64,000 nt of DNA from contig JAXLWN010000034.1 in assembly GCA_046328475.1 (NCBI GenBank), positions 8,896 to 72,895 on the forward strand. Reading direction: 5' to 3'. Position numbers and translations under genes: made by a program. This DNA comes from CADCWN01 sp046328475. Its GTDB lineage: Bacteria > Chloroflexota > Chloroflexia > Thermomicrobiales > CADCWN01. This document shows positions 37,635 to 46,820 of this stretch, one piece after another (position 1 is the stretch's first letter; the number at the start of each line of letters is the position of its first letter). The notes beneath the pieces are model-generated. The model saw nothing but the letters and a program-made list of their open reading frames with translations, was not told the origin of the DNA and did no database searches.

Positions 37635-38249
37635 ATGAGACACTTATCGCCCCATAAGCTGGGCTCGATGACCCGCCTGCTCGCCGCCACGCTGCTCCTC
37701 GGCGGTTGCCTCGCCTCGGGCGGCACCGCAACGGTTGTTTCCACGCCAGTGCCCCTCCCATTCACCGCGACCAGCGCGCCCGCAACGGCCACCGCGACGG
37801 CCACGATGGTGCCCACGCCCACACCGGGAATGCCCGCCGACTTCGCCTTTCGCTTTAGCGTCAATTGGTGTGGTGATCTGATCGAGATCGATACTATCGC
37901 GGGCACCTACACTGTGGAGATCGGGGGAGGACTTGATCGTGGCCAGGTCAGCGTTGCCCTGACCCCTGCCGAGTTGCTCGTCTACTATCGCGAATTTGAG
38001 TTACTCGATCCCTTCGGCTTGCCGACATCGCTCCCTTATCGACGGGGAGGATGGATCTGGAGTGAGTATTCGCTCTCCGTGCAGATGAATGGGCGAGTGA
38101 AAGATCTCTACTGGAGCGGTAATTCATGGTCCACGACGCCGACAGCCCTTGAGCAGCGCGTGCGTCGTTTTGCAGCCTCCATGGAGCACCTTGTCCGTAA
38201 TCGACCTGAACTGCGCGAACTGCGGAGCCGCGGGCGTAGCTGCACCTGA
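37635..38249 (+). CDS. Lipoprotein of unknown function
   Basis: This protein has 204 residues. GAGGAGG directly precedes the ATG. A signal peptide ends in lipobox LLLGGC, then an Ala/Thr/Pro linker of about 45 residues. The folded part contains FRFSVNWCGDLIEIDTIAGT and TVEIGGGLDRGQVSVALTPA. I do not recognise the family. Its promoter must lie within or beside the iteron cluster. Confidence 0.7.
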   Translation: MRHLSPHKLGSMTRLLAATLLLGGCLASGGTATVVSTPVPLPFTATSAPATATATATMVPTPTPGMPADFAFRFSVNWCGDLIEIDTIAGTYTVEIGGGLDRGQVSVALTPAELLVYYREFELLDPFGLPTSLPYRRGGWIWSEYSLSVQMNGRVKDLYWSGNSWSTTPTALEQRVRRFAASMEHLVRNRPELRELRSRGRSCT

Positions 38250-38300
38250 TTCCGCAGCCAATACCTGCGACCGGTAGCGCGATTATGCTCCGCTCCTTGC

Positions 38301-38306
38301 TATACT
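38301..38306 (+). promoter_or_regulatory. Extended -10 promoter for the AMP-ligase gene
   Basis: TGC-TATACT (TATACT at 38301-38306) is an extended -10 box about 120 bases before the ligase start. No clear -35 is present. Confidence 0.35.
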
Positions 38307-38424
38307 CCCGCGCAGCAAACAACGGAGCGTTGCGGCGACTGGCGGCTTGGTCCTCTCGTTTCTCGTGCCCTTGTGCACGAGGCGGCGAAAGGAGACAGCC
38401 GCTCGGTCGAGCGAGGTGAGGGTG

Positions 38425-39876
38425 ATGGTTGCGGGTGGTGCGCCGGTGCGGGTCGAGGTATTGCTCGACGAGGCGATGAGAGCGCAGCCCGACGCAACGG
38501 TGCTGCTCCACGGCGCGCGGACCTGGACCTATAGGGCGCTGCGCGCCGAGATGGCTCGCCGTGGCGCGGTACTGCGCGGTGCTGGGCTGGTTGCGGGCAC
38601 CGTGGTGCTGTCCACCGAGCGGGTGTCGGACGAGGTCCTGGTCAGTTGCCTCGCCTGCTGCCGGGCGGATGTCGTCTTCTGCCACCTCTCGCCGCACTAC
38701 ACCGCCGCCGAACTGCTACCCCTGGCCACGCGCGCCGGGGCGCGGGTGGTGCTGACGGCCGACGGCACCGCCCACCCGCTCCTGCCCGATCTTCCCGCGC
38801 TGCCGATTGACCTGCCCGGCGAACCAGCAGGTGGTGCGGCAACCGGTGAACCGGAGGCAAGCGGCTCGGCGGAGGCGACGGCGCTGCTTGCCGCCACCTC
38901 GGGCACGACCGCGCTCCTGCCGAAGCTGGCGATCATCCCCCACCGGGCGCTCACCTGGCGACGGCATCTGCCGACCTGGGCCGAGGCGCGACCCGGCGCG
39001 GTCGCCAGCACGATGCTGAGCCTCAAGGGCCTGGTCCACCAGTTCTGCATCGCGGTCGCGCAAGGCAATCCCTTCGTCGTGCCAAGCAGCGCCGCGCCCG
39101 CGCGACTGGAGCGCGAACTGGCCCGGCACGGCGTGGTCGATTTCCTCACCCAGCCGTCGCTCCTCAACGTGCTGCTGGAGAACCCGCAGCCACCGCCGGA
39201 TGAACTGCGGCTGCGCACCATCCGCTCCGGCTCCTCCACCTTATCGCCCGACGTGGCGCAGCGAATCGCCGCGCGCTACCAGGCGCGGGTGATCGAGACC
39301 TACAGTTCGACCGAGAGCAGCCAGTGCATCGGAATCCCCGAGGCGGGTGCGCCACCGGGGAGCATCGGCACGCCCTTCGCGGGGGTGGCGGTGCGCATCG
39401 TCGATCCCGACGGATGTGACGTGCCCGAAGGCGAGGTGGGCGAGCTGATCGTGCAGCACCCCGGCATCATGGGCGGCTATCTCGGCGACGAGGCGGCCAC
39501 CGCGCTGGCGATTCGCGACGGCTGGTACTGGAGCGGCGATCTCGCCCGACGCGACGCGGCCGGCTTCTTCTATCTAGCCGGGCGGCGGGCGGCGGTGCTC
39601 AACGTGGGCGGCTACAAGGTCTCGCCGGAAGAAGTCGAGGCGGTGCTGCTCCAGCACCCCGGCGTGCGCGAGGCCGTGGTCGTGCCGCAGCCCGACGCGA
39701 AGCGCGGCGAAATCGCCCGCGCGGTCATCGTCCCGCGAGGTGTGCCACCTACACCAACCGAACTGCGCCGCTTCTGCCTCGCGCGTCTCGCCCGCTACAA
39801 AGTGCCGCGCCGCTGGGAGTTCCGCGACGACCTCCCCCGTTCGCCCCTCGGCAAGGTGTTGCGACAGCGGTTGTGA
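38425..39876 (+). CDS. Class I adenylate-forming enzyme (acyl-CoA synthetase/AMP-ligase)
   Basis: This protein has 483 residues. Motif A3, the P-loop-like TSGTTALLPKLAIIPHRAL, is slightly unusual. A5 is IETYSSTESSQCIGIPEAG, A7 is GWYWSGDLARRDAAG, and the C-terminal lysine motif is LPRSPLGKVLRQRL. The enzyme activates a carboxylate with ATP, probably passing it to CoA. It is shorter than typical acyl-CoA synthetases at the N-terminus. ATG at 38425 follows GAGGTGAGGG. It stands alone, so the acid substrate is unknown. Confidence 0.85.
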   Translation: MVAGGAPVRVEVLLDEAMRAQPDATVLLHGARTWTYRALRAEMARRGAVLRGAGLVAGTVVLSTERVSDEVLVSCLACCRADVVFCHLSPHYTAAELLPLATRAGARVVLTADGTAHPLLPDLPALPIDLPGEPAGGAATGEPEASGSAEATALLAATSGTTALLPKLAIIPHRALTWRRHLPTWAEARPGAVASTMLSLKGLVHQFCIAVAQGNPFVVPSSAAPARLERELARHGVVDFLTQPSLLNVLLENPQPPPDELRLRTIRSGSSTLSPDVAQRIAARYQARVIETYSSTESSQCIGIPEAGAPPGSIGTPFAGVAVRIVDPDGCDVPEGEVGELIVQHPGIMGGYLGDEAATALAIRDGWYWSGDLARRDAAGFFYLAGRRAAVLNVGGYKVSPEEVEAVLLQHPGVREAVVVPQPDAKRGEIARAVIVPRGVPPTPTELRRFCLARLARYKVPRRWEFRDDLPRSPLGKVLRQRL

Positions 39877-40095
39877 CGAGACGTGAGTCGTGAGACGTGA
39901 GTCGTGAGTAGAGTGACGAGCGGTGAGTGATAGGGGGGCGGATCCTTCGCTGCGCTCAGGATGACACACCGGAGGGCCAGCCTCTCATGGTACCATCCTG
40001 AGCAACGCGAAGGATCCGCCCTCTCTGGCTACTGGCTACTGGCTACTGACTACTCGTCCACTCACGACTCACGACTCACGACTCACGTCTCATCC
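39877..40095. repeat. Composite repeat between convergent genes
   Basis: In order: GACGTGAGTCGTGAGACGTG heptamers, the inverted-repeat left arm (GGCGGATCCTTCGCTGCGCT, 39932-39968), the right arm (39990-40023), then TACTGGC x4 (40027-40054) and ACTCACG x4 (40061-40090). It fills the entire space between the ligase stop (39876) and the otsA stop (40096). Confidence 0.85.
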
Positions 40096-41586
40096 CTACA
40101 GGTGCGACCCGCTGGCCGAGGCGAGGATGCCCCGCTGGGGGAGGGCGTCGGTGAGTTGCCGCTCGAACCAGTCGTGGACATCGTTTTCGGCGACCTGGGT
40201 GGCGAGGCGCTTGGCGCGCTCGTGGCGCTCGGTGGGGGGCATGGCGAGCGCCTGGGCCAGCGCCTCGCGGGTGCCGAAGGCGTCGAACGGCGAAACCATG
40301 ATCGAGGCGGTGCCGAGCTCGTCGGCGGCTCCCGCTTCCTCCGAGAGGATGAGGACGCCATCGCGCTCGTTGAGGACCGCGCCCTCCTTCGCCACCAGAT
40401 TCATCCCGTCGGCGAGCGGGTTGACCAGCAGCACGTCGTAGAGGCTGAGTGCTGCGAGCGCGCGGGGATAGTTGTTGCCGAGGATGACGCGGATCGGCTC
40501 CCACTCGCTGGTGCCGAGTGTCGCGTTGATCTCGCCGACCAGCGCCATGATGTCGCGCAGGTACTCCTTGTACTCGCGGACCTCGCTGCGCGAGGGGACC
40601 AGCAGCGCCAGCAGCACCACCTTGCCGCGATACTGCGGGTAGGCATTGAGGAAATTGCGGTAGGCGATGAAGCCTCGCAGCACGTTCTTGCTCGGCTCGA
40701 CCCGGTCGACGCGCAGGATCAGCTTGCGGTCGCGCACGATCGTGCGGACAGCGGCGAGTTGCTCCTGACCCTCGGGGCTGGCGAGCACCTGCCGCAATTC
40801 CGCCACATCCACCGAAATCGGATAGGGCGCGGCCTCCACCCGCCGCCCCTGGTAGACAATCTGCCGCCAGGGGCCGATCACGCGGATGTCGGAGAGGACA
40901 TCGGTGCAGGTCTGCAAGAAGCGGCGCGTGTCGCGCTCGGTCTGGAAGCCGAGGCGGTCGGCCTGGAGCATCGCGTCGAGCAGAGCCTGCCGCATGCGCA
41001 GCGGGAGGACGCGCCAGGTGTCGGGACCGGGCCAGGGGATGTGCAGGAACGACTGGATCGTCGCGCGGTCGCCGATGAGTTCGCGCAGGAAGCGCGGGAA
41101 GAGATAGAGGTGGTAGTCCTGCGGCATCACCACGATCGGGCCGTCGAGATCGGCGATCGCCTCGGCGGTGGCGATGGCGAGCTGGCGGTTGATCCCGGCG
41201 TAGCCCTGCTCCCACGCGCGCCAGACCGTGCCGTCGATGATCGGCGAGCGGGCGAGGTCGTGCAACTGGTGCTGCACGAACCAGAGGAAGGGATTGCTGA
41301 TCACATTGTAGTAGGCGTGGTAGTGCGCGGGGTCGGGCGCGACGAGGCGGATGCGCATCTCCTCGACCGTCTGGACGCCATTGCCGACCGCCGCGAGCCA
41401 GTCGCGATCCCCCTTGCCGAGGGCGCAGGAGATCCAGGTGATCGGGTGCTGGCGGGCGACGCTGCTGATGGCGGTGACGAGGCCACCCGCGCCGCGCCGC
41501 GCGACCGTCTGGCCGTCGCGCACGCCAAGCGTGAACGGTCCGCGATTCGAGACGACCACGATGTGGGGCGAGGCAGGCTGATCCAT
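40096..41586 (-). CDS. otsA: Trehalose-6-phosphate synthase (GT20)
   Basis: OtsA joins UDP- or ADP-glucose to glucose-6-phosphate. The protein has 496 residues. Markers are IVVVSNRGPF at the N-terminus, the GAGGLVTAIS substrate loop, VVMPQDYHLYLFPRFLRELI, SFLHIPWPGPDTWRVLP, the sugar-phosphate site ILRVDRVEPSKNVLRGF, and VLLVNPLADGMNLVAKEG. AAGGAG precedes ATG at 41586. No phosphatase (otsB) is adjacent. A related GT20 activity, such as glucosylglycerol-phosphate synthase, cannot be excluded. Trehalose usually protects against heat, drying and osmotic stress. Confidence 0.85.
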   Translation of the reverse strand: MDQPASPHIVVVSNRGPFTLGVRDGQTVARRGAGGLVTAISSVARQHPITWISCALGKGDRDWLAAVGNGVQTVEEMRIRLVAPDPAHYHAYYNVISNPFLWFVQHQLHDLARSPIIDGTVWRAWEQGYAGINRQLAIATAEAIADLDGPIVVMPQDYHLYLFPRFLRELIGDRATIQSFLHIPWPGPDTWRVLPLRMRQALLDAMLQADRLGFQTERDTRRFLQTCTDVLSDIRVIGPWRQIVYQGRRVEAAPYPISVDVAELRQVLASPEGQEQLAAVRTIVRDRKLILRVDRVEPSKNVLRGFIAYRNFLNAYPQYRGKVVLLALLVPSRSEVREYKEYLRDIMALVGEINATLGTSEWEPIRVILGNNYPRALAALSLYDVLLVNPLADGMNLVAKEGAVLNERDGVLILSEEAGAADELGTASIMVSPFDAFGTREALAQALAMPPTERHERAKRLATQVAENDVHDWFERQLTDALPQRGILASASGSHL

Positions 41587-41784
41587 GGGCGGCAACTCCT
41601 TTGCATGCGAACGCCCGGCGTTCGTTGGCGGACGTCGGTGTGCGCGGAGAAGCGTTGCAAGTTGTGTGCCAGTGACCCTGTCATGGTCGTGCGCGCAAGG
41701 GGCCAGGGCGGCGGGAACAACGGTGGCGCGGGCCAAAGGCTGGCCTGCGCCGCCGTGCAATCGCGGTGAAATCTTGGCGAAATG

Positions 41785-42450
41785 TTAGCGGGTGTTGCTC
41801 TGAAGCGCATCGAGCAGCGCCGCGCCGGTGAGCCCCTGCTGCCGGGCTCGTTCCCAGGCACCCTTCGTCGCGGTGATTTGCAGCTGGTTGCCGCTTGCCG
41901 TGAAGGTGACGAGGTAGCGGTTCGATGCCGGGGCCGTGGCGTACTGTGAGGCCACGGTCAACACTTGCGCCAGCTGCGTGCCGAGTGCCTGGCGATCCGC
42001 CAGGTCGGCGACCGGCAGCGTGATGCTCAGGTCGCGGTTCATCAGCCCGAAGCCACTGGTGCCGTCGTTGCAGGAATAGTTCTCCCCCGCATCGCTCACC
42101 CGGGCCGTGGCGTTCGGGAAGCCTGCGGCCACGAGTGCCGCCTGCAACTTCGCGGTCAACTCCTGGTTGCCCAGCGTGCCGGTCATCATGTAGGCGCACT
42201 GGCGCGACGCGGGCGATGCCTTCGCCGCCGCGCTCGGAACCGGCGTGTTGGTCGGTGGCGTGGTCGCGGTTGGCGTGACGGGGAGTGCCGTTGTCGAACC
42301 CTGGGCGACTCCCGGGCTGGACGGCGCGCTCGTGGCGGGGGTGGGCGTGGGCGTCGCGGGATCGAACGCGCGTCCGGTGGCTGCGGGAGAACCGCAAGCG
42401 GCGAGTGCAAGAAGGGCGAGCAGAGTCAGGGCGCGCAATAGCTGACGCAT
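41785..42450 (-). CDS. Lipoprotein of unknown function
   Basis: This protein has 221 residues. AGGAGG precedes the ATG. The signal peptide is RALTLLALLALAAC with lipobox, followed by a Thr/Pro/Ala linker to about residue 80. The folded domain reads CAYMMTGTLGNQELTAKLQA, ALVAAGFPNATARVSD, and YLVTFTASGNQLQITATKGA. I do not recognise the family. It lies 200 bases upstream of otsA on the same strand. Confidence 0.7.
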   Translation of the reverse strand: MRQLLRALTLLALLALAACGSPAATGRAFDPATPTPTPATSAPSSPGVAQGSTTALPVTPTATTPPTNTPVPSAAAKASPASRQCAYMMTGTLGNQELTAKLQAALVAAGFPNATARVSDAGENYSCNDGTSGFGLMNRDLSITLPVADLADRQALGTQLAQVLTVASQYATAPASNRYLVTFTASGNQLQITATKGAWERARQQGLTGAALLDALQSNTR

Positions 42451-42628
42451 GGTGCCTCCTCGGGCAGTGATGTTGTATTCAAGATGTCCGGGCGGCCACC
42501 CGTATCAACGTCGAGTTGCGCAAATGTGTCACGCGGGCGGCGGATACTGTTTGTCTTGCCCGCGTGCGCTGGCGATCCCGCGCACTCTGCTGGGAGTAAT
42601 GCGCGAGACAGCGGAAAGTTCCATGAGC

Positions 42629-42712
42629 GGAAGTACAAAGTCAGAAGTACGAACGAGACGTATCCCAGGCACTGCCTTAATTCGTATTTCGTACTTCGTC
42701 GTTCGTACTTCC
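42629..42712. repeat. AAGTACG-type inverted element at the creatininase 3' end
   Basis: The left arm is GGAAGTACAAAGTCAGAAGT and on (42629-42660). The inverted right arm is TTCGTATTTCGTACTTCGTC and on (42681-42712). The creatininase stop (42677-42679) lies at the edge of the right arm, and the last residues (NDEVRNTN) are encoded by it. The arm sequence nearly matches the element at 49995. Confidence 0.85.
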
Positions 42713-43447
42713 CGGCACCGTCTCTCGCGCCACGGCGTCGATCTCGGCGGCGAGGGCGTCGAGGAAGAGTGGCAGGATGGCCTCACCCTTGGCGCGGGTG
42801 GCGAGCGTGGCGTCGCCGTAAATGCCGGTGGGGGAATAGCGGCCGGGAGTATCCGGGCGGCGCGTCAGTGGCGACCCCACCGCGCCAATGTCGCGCGCGG
42901 CGAGCGCCATGTTCACGCGCTCGGGCGCGATGGCGAGCATCAGCGAGGTCTCACCCTCGTCGGCGTGTGTCCCCTCGGGTTGCGTCAGGAACGGGGCTTC
43001 GAGCGGGCCGAGGAGGGTGGAGAGCACGGTGTAGCGCAGGAGGATACCGTCGGCGGCGAGCAGCTCGGCGGCGGGGGCGAGGGCGCGCATGGTGGAGACG
43101 CCGTAATTCAGCACGTAGAAGCGGCGTGGCCCGAACGGCGCGAGCGAGCGGCAGATATCCACGACGAGGTCGCGCGCTGTCTCCAATCGCAGCGATGTCG
43201 AGCCGGGATACTCAACGAAGGCGGGATAGAAGTGGTAGGTGATCGTCGGCGCGACGACGATCGGCAGGCGCTCGCGCAGCCGCCCGGCCAGGTACTCGAC
43301 CGTGAAGCGGTCGTTGTCGAGGCGCAGATGGGGGCCATGCTCCTTCGATCCTGCCCCGAGCGGCAGGACAACAAGCGGTTCGGCGGCGAGGATCGGCTCG
43401 GCCTCGACCCAGGTGAGATCCGCGAGCTTGACGCCGGGGGCTGGCAT
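42677..43447 (-). CDS. Creatininase-family protein
   Basis: This protein has 256 residues. The metal-binding pattern of creatininase/MftE-type amidohydrolases is visible: LPLGAGSKEHGPHLRLDND, then VVAPTITYHFYPAFVEYPGS, FYVLNYGVSTMRAL and the acidic GTHADEGETSLMLAI. In the family these hydrolyse cyclic amides, and MftE trims a RiPP precursor. GAGGAG precedes the ATG. The normal C-terminus ends near ARETVPGS, and the final ten residues come from a repeat element. Confidence 0.85.
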   Translation of the reverse strand: MPAPGVKLADLTWVEAEPILAAEPLVVLPLGAGSKEHGPHLRLDNDRFTVEYLAGRLRERLPIVVAPTITYHFYPAFVEYPGSTSLRLETARDLVVDICRSLAPFGPRRFYVLNYGVSTMRALAPAAELLAADGILLRYTVLSTLLGPLEAPFLTQPEGTHADEGETSLMLAIAPERVNMALAARDIGAVGSPLTRRPDTPGRYSPTGIYGDATLATRAKGEAILPLFLDALAAEIDAVARETVPGSTNDEVRNTN

Positions 43448-43530
43448 GGCGTACTCCTCTATTGCGCGTCGATGCCAGATGCCGAGTACGGAGTGCGGAG
43501 TATAGCGCAGCGCGACCCGGCGGGCTCCTG

Positions 43531-43559
43531 TTGCGGCAGCATTGGCGTAAGGCTACACT
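43531..43559 (+). promoter_or_regulatory. Sigma-70-type promoter of the third Uma2 gene
   Basis: TTGCGG (43531-43536) and TACACT (43554-43559) are 17 bases apart. The predicted start near 43566 gives a 35-base leader to ATG 43601. Confidence 0.5.
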
Positions 43560-43600
43560 GACGCTAGGTCAGCGCGCCGAGGTTGAGCAGGAGGTTGCCC

Positions 43601-44203
43601 ATGACGGTCGCGACTCCCGAATTGATGCTGCGCTCCATCGCGAACGATTGGACGCTCGCCCGCTGGGAGACGCTGCCCGCTGATGGCAATCGGTATGAAG
43701 TGCTCGATGGGGTGTTGTACATGACGACCGTGCCGAGCACATTCCATCAATGGGTCAGCCAACAGGTTTTCCGTTTCCTGCACGATGAGCTTGATGCACC
43801 GAAGGGTGGCTTCGTCTTCTTCGCGCGATTCGCGCTTGTTCTGCCGGGAGCCGAACCGGCGCAGCCCGATCTTCTCTACGCCCATGCTTCAGATAGGGCG
43901 ATATTCCAACATGGGCGGGTCCAGGGGATCCCGGCGCTTCTCGTAGAAATATCATCGCCAGCGACTGCCGATCTCGATTCAACGACCAAGCGCGCGATCT
44001 ACGCGGGGGCAGGCGTGCCGGAGTACTGGATCTTCCGCCCTGCCACGCGGGATGCCCTGGTGCTGAGCGATCCCGATCCGCTGCGGCGAGAATACCGCAG
44101 CGAGGTGCTGGTTTCCGCCGATGGCGAATTGATCTCACCGACGCTGCCGCTGCGCTCCCCGGTCGCGCGCTTCTTCGCGGATGCGCCGGACACAACGTTG
44201 TGA
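43601..44203 (+). CDS. Uma2-family putative restriction endonuclease
   Basis: This is the third Uma2 (DUF820) protein, 200 residues. AGGAGG precedes the ATG. Motifs are LPADGNRYEVLDGVLYMTT, AQPDLLYAHA, the nuclease core PALLVEISSPATADLDSTTK, and GAGVPEYWIFRPATRD. It is only distantly similar to the other two copies, so recent duplication is unlikely. It is transcribed from its own promoter, divergent from the creatininase gene. Confidence 0.85.
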   Translation: MTVATPELMLRSIANDWTLARWETLPADGNRYEVLDGVLYMTTVPSTFHQWVSQQVFRFLHDELDAPKGGFVFFARFALVLPGAEPAQPDLLYAHASDRAIFQHGRVQGIPALLVEISSPATADLDSTTKRAIYAGAGVPEYWIFRPATRDALVLSDPDPLRREYRSEVLVSADGELISPTLPLRSPVARFFADAPDTTL

Positions 44204-44306
44204 CGAAGTGGGCGAGCGGACGTATGCCATCGTAGGACAGTGACTCTCACCCGCCGATTGTGTCGCGGGTTAACCGACTGCCGATTCCCACGTCACCGGA
44301 GGTGCT

Positions 44307-45179
44307 ATGGGCGGGCGTTACGACATCATGCAGCGGATCAAGGAGATGCTCGACGCGAGCGATCCGCTGAAGTACGGCAATACCGAGCAGGCGCGCTCGA
44401 TTGAGGTCGGCCCGCCGCCGCAAGTCTCGCCCGACCCGCGCATCGAAGAAATGATGCGCCAGCCCGTAGCGTCGTGGGAGCCGACCACCACGCCCGTCAC
44501 CACCACACCGTCCTCCTTCGCCCCGCCACCACCGCCGGTGAACGTGCCGCCGCCGGTGAACGTCCCCCCACCGCCGCTCGGGAGCGCGCCACCCCCGCCC
44601 GCCGCCGATCCGGCGCAGGGGCGTGCCGAGTTGGTGGCGCTGCTGCGCGAGGGCCGCAAGATCATGGCGGTGAAGCGCTACCGCGAGTTGGCCGGGGTGG
44701 GACTGGCCGAGGCGAAAGCGGCGATCGACACCATGGAGCGGGAACTCGAGGCAGGCGTGGAACTCCCGCGCCAGACGATCCCGTTGACAGAATCCAGCCC
44801 GCCGGCGACCCCCAACATGGACGCACTGGCCGCGCAGGTGGTGTCGCTGGTGCGGGGCGGGAACAAGATCGAGGCGATCAGGGTCTACCGCGAGGCGATG
44901 AACGTCGGTCTGCGCGAGGCGAAGGAAGCGGTCGAGACGATCGAAGGCCAGTTGCGGCAGGGGCGTCCCGCGCCGGTTCCCGCGCCACCGCCCGCCCCAC
45001 CCGCCGCCCAGCGCACCGGGCGACCGGTGCCCGCCTGGATGGCCCCGGTGGTGGATCAGCTCCAGCGCGGCAACAAGATCGGCGCGATCAAGGCCTACCG
45101 CGAGGCCACCGGCGTCGGTCTGGCCGAGGCGAAGGCGACTGTGGAAGCATTGGAGCGCCAGCTCGCCGGGCGCGGCTAA
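44307..45179 (+). CDS. Protein with three ribosomal L7/L12 C-terminal-like repeats
   Basis: This protein has 290 residues. CGGAGGTG precedes the ATG. After a Pro-rich region (SSFAPPPPPVNVPPP) three similar helical units appear: REGRKIMAVKRYRELAGVGL with AEAKAAIDTME (about residues 113-145), RGGNKIEAIRVYREAMNVGL with REAKEAVETIE (about 188-217), and QRGNKIGAIKAYREATGVGL with AEAKATVEALE (about 252-285). The G-K-I-x-A-I-K and GL-EAK pattern is that of the L7/L12 C-terminal domain, which binds translation factors on the ribosome. A triple version is unusual. The role is unknown. Confidence 0.75.
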   Translation: MGGRYDIMQRIKEMLDASDPLKYGNTEQARSIEVGPPPQVSPDPRIEEMMRQPVASWEPTTTPVTTTPSSFAPPPPPVNVPPPVNVPPPPLGSAPPPPAADPAQGRAELVALLREGRKIMAVKRYRELAGVGLAEAKAAIDTMERELEAGVELPRQTIPLTESSPPATPNMDALAAQVVSLVRGGNKIEAIRVYREAMNVGLREAKEAVETIEGQLRQGRPAPVPAPPPAPPAAQRTGRPVPAWMAPVVDQLQRGNKIGAIKAYREATGVGLAEAKATVEALERQLAGRG

Positions 45180-45218
45180 GAGCATGGCACTTCGGCGCGC
45201 GAGGGGCGGGGTGCTGCC

Positions 45219-46807
45219 ATGATTGCGCGGCGCGTGGCGACTCGTCCGCAGCGTGGGCAAAGGCAGCGGATCGGTGCCCCCACCGACGGTACAGAGATGC
45301 CGCTCCCCGCTTCACGCTTCAGGCTTCACGCTCCGCGTCCCACGCCCGCCCTCTGGGCGCTCCTCGCCATCACCCTGGCCGGGGCGGCGCTGCGCTGCTA
45401 CGACCTCGGGACCGAGAGCTACTGGGTTGACGAGATCTACACCCTGCGGCGCGTCGCGCGCTCGCTCAGGGGCCTGGGCGCGCTCTTCCTCTCGCTGGAG
45501 CAGGCCCCGGCCTACTACATCCTAACGCGCGGCTGGGTTGCGCTCGCCGGCACCGGCGAGGCGGCGCTGCGCGCCCTCGCGGTTGTCGCGGGGGTCGCCG
45601 CAATCCCGCTGCTTGCGTTGGTCGGGCGCGACCTCTTCGGGCGGCGGGTCGGGCTGATCGCCGCCGCGCTCCTCGCGATCAGCCCGGTGGCGCTCCTCCA
45701 CAGCCAGAGCGCGCGGCCCTACAGTCTCTACCTCCTCGCCACCCTGGCCTCCTACTGGGCACTGGTGCGCCTGCTACGCCAGGGCGCCCGCGCGACGGCG
45801 TGCTCTACGCCGTCGCGACCCTGCTCCTGGTCTACACCCACTACTACGGGCTTTGTGCTGCTGGCGCAGGGTGCGGCGATCGCCTCGCGGCGTCCCTGGC
45901 GCGCAGCGCCGGGCGCGTGGCGGCGCACGGGCGCACTGCTGGCGCTCGGACTCGCCCCCGCCGCGTTGCTGGCGGGCTGGTGGACGCTGCGCGGCTGGCG
46001 CTTCGTCAACGAATGGATCCCGCGACCGCAGCCCTGGTGGGCGCTGCAAACGCTCTGGGGCTATCTCTTCCCGCCTGGATCGCTCGCGCCCCTCGCGCTC
46101 TTGCTCGGCCTGGTCGGGCTCCTGTGCGGGTTGGGCTGGCGGCGCTGGCGACCCGCCGCCTCCAGCGGCGACACCCTCCCAGGCACCGCAACGCCCCGCA
46201 ATGAGGCATTCCTGCTCACCAGCTGCTGGGCACTCTTCCCAATTGCCTGCCCGCTGCTCCTCTCGTGGCTGGTGCGCCCGCTCTACGTCGATCGCTACAC
46301 CCTCCCGGCGCTCCCGGCGGTGCTCCTGCTGCTGGCGGTCGCGCTCGACGCCGCCGATCGTCTGATCCCGGCGGCGGTCGTCGTCGCGTCGCTGGCGCTG
46401 GTGATCGCCCCCGGGCTCGGCAACTACTACCGCCAGCCGGTCAACGAGCAATGGCGCGAGATTGCCGCGCTGCTCGACGCCGAGGGGCGCGCGGGCGAGG
46501 TCGTCATCCTCGCGCCCGCCGAGCAGGGCGGGCTGCGGTCAGCCTTGATCTGGTATTACCAGGGGGCGTTGCCGACGTGCGGCATCGAGCATACCACTCG
46601 CGAACCCGCCGCCCTGACAGCCGCCTTCAACACCTGCGTCGCCGACCGCATCGGCGTCTGGGTAATCTTGCGCCACAACCCCGACCGCAACCCCGACCGG
46701 ACCGCCCCCTCGCCGCCTTCTTCACGGCGGGCGATCCGCCTGGATTCGCCCGTGTCGGCGACTACCCCTTCGCCGTGCTGCACGTCTACCACTACGCCCG
46801 GCGCTGA
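45219..46807 (+). CDS. GT39-type membrane glycosyltransferase (PMT/ArnT fold), frameshifted
   Basis: This multi-pass protein transfers sugars from a lipid carrier. The N-terminal signature is CYDLGTESYWVDEIYTLRRV with the catalytic-type acidic pair, then SLEQAPAYYILTRGWVAL and about ten hydrophobic segments, and VRPLYVDRYTLPALPAVLLL. Two compensating indels lie near 45783 and 45853, where another frame restores VLYAVATLLLVYTHYYGL. A third near 46705 must be corrected to reach FARVGDYPFAVLHVYHYARR and the stop at 46807. Left uncorrected, the frame runs on into pqqD, which is an artefact. The start codons (SRFRLHAPRP) contain a CGCTTCA heptamer array. Confidence 0.75.
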
Positions 46808-46820
46808 GCTTACGCGGGTG

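Noticed and set aside
44307..45179. Ribosomal protein L7/L12 itself (rplL)
   Set aside because: The length (290 residues), Pro-rich linkers and three modules differ from the 120-residue single-module ribosomal protein, and no rplJ is adjacent.
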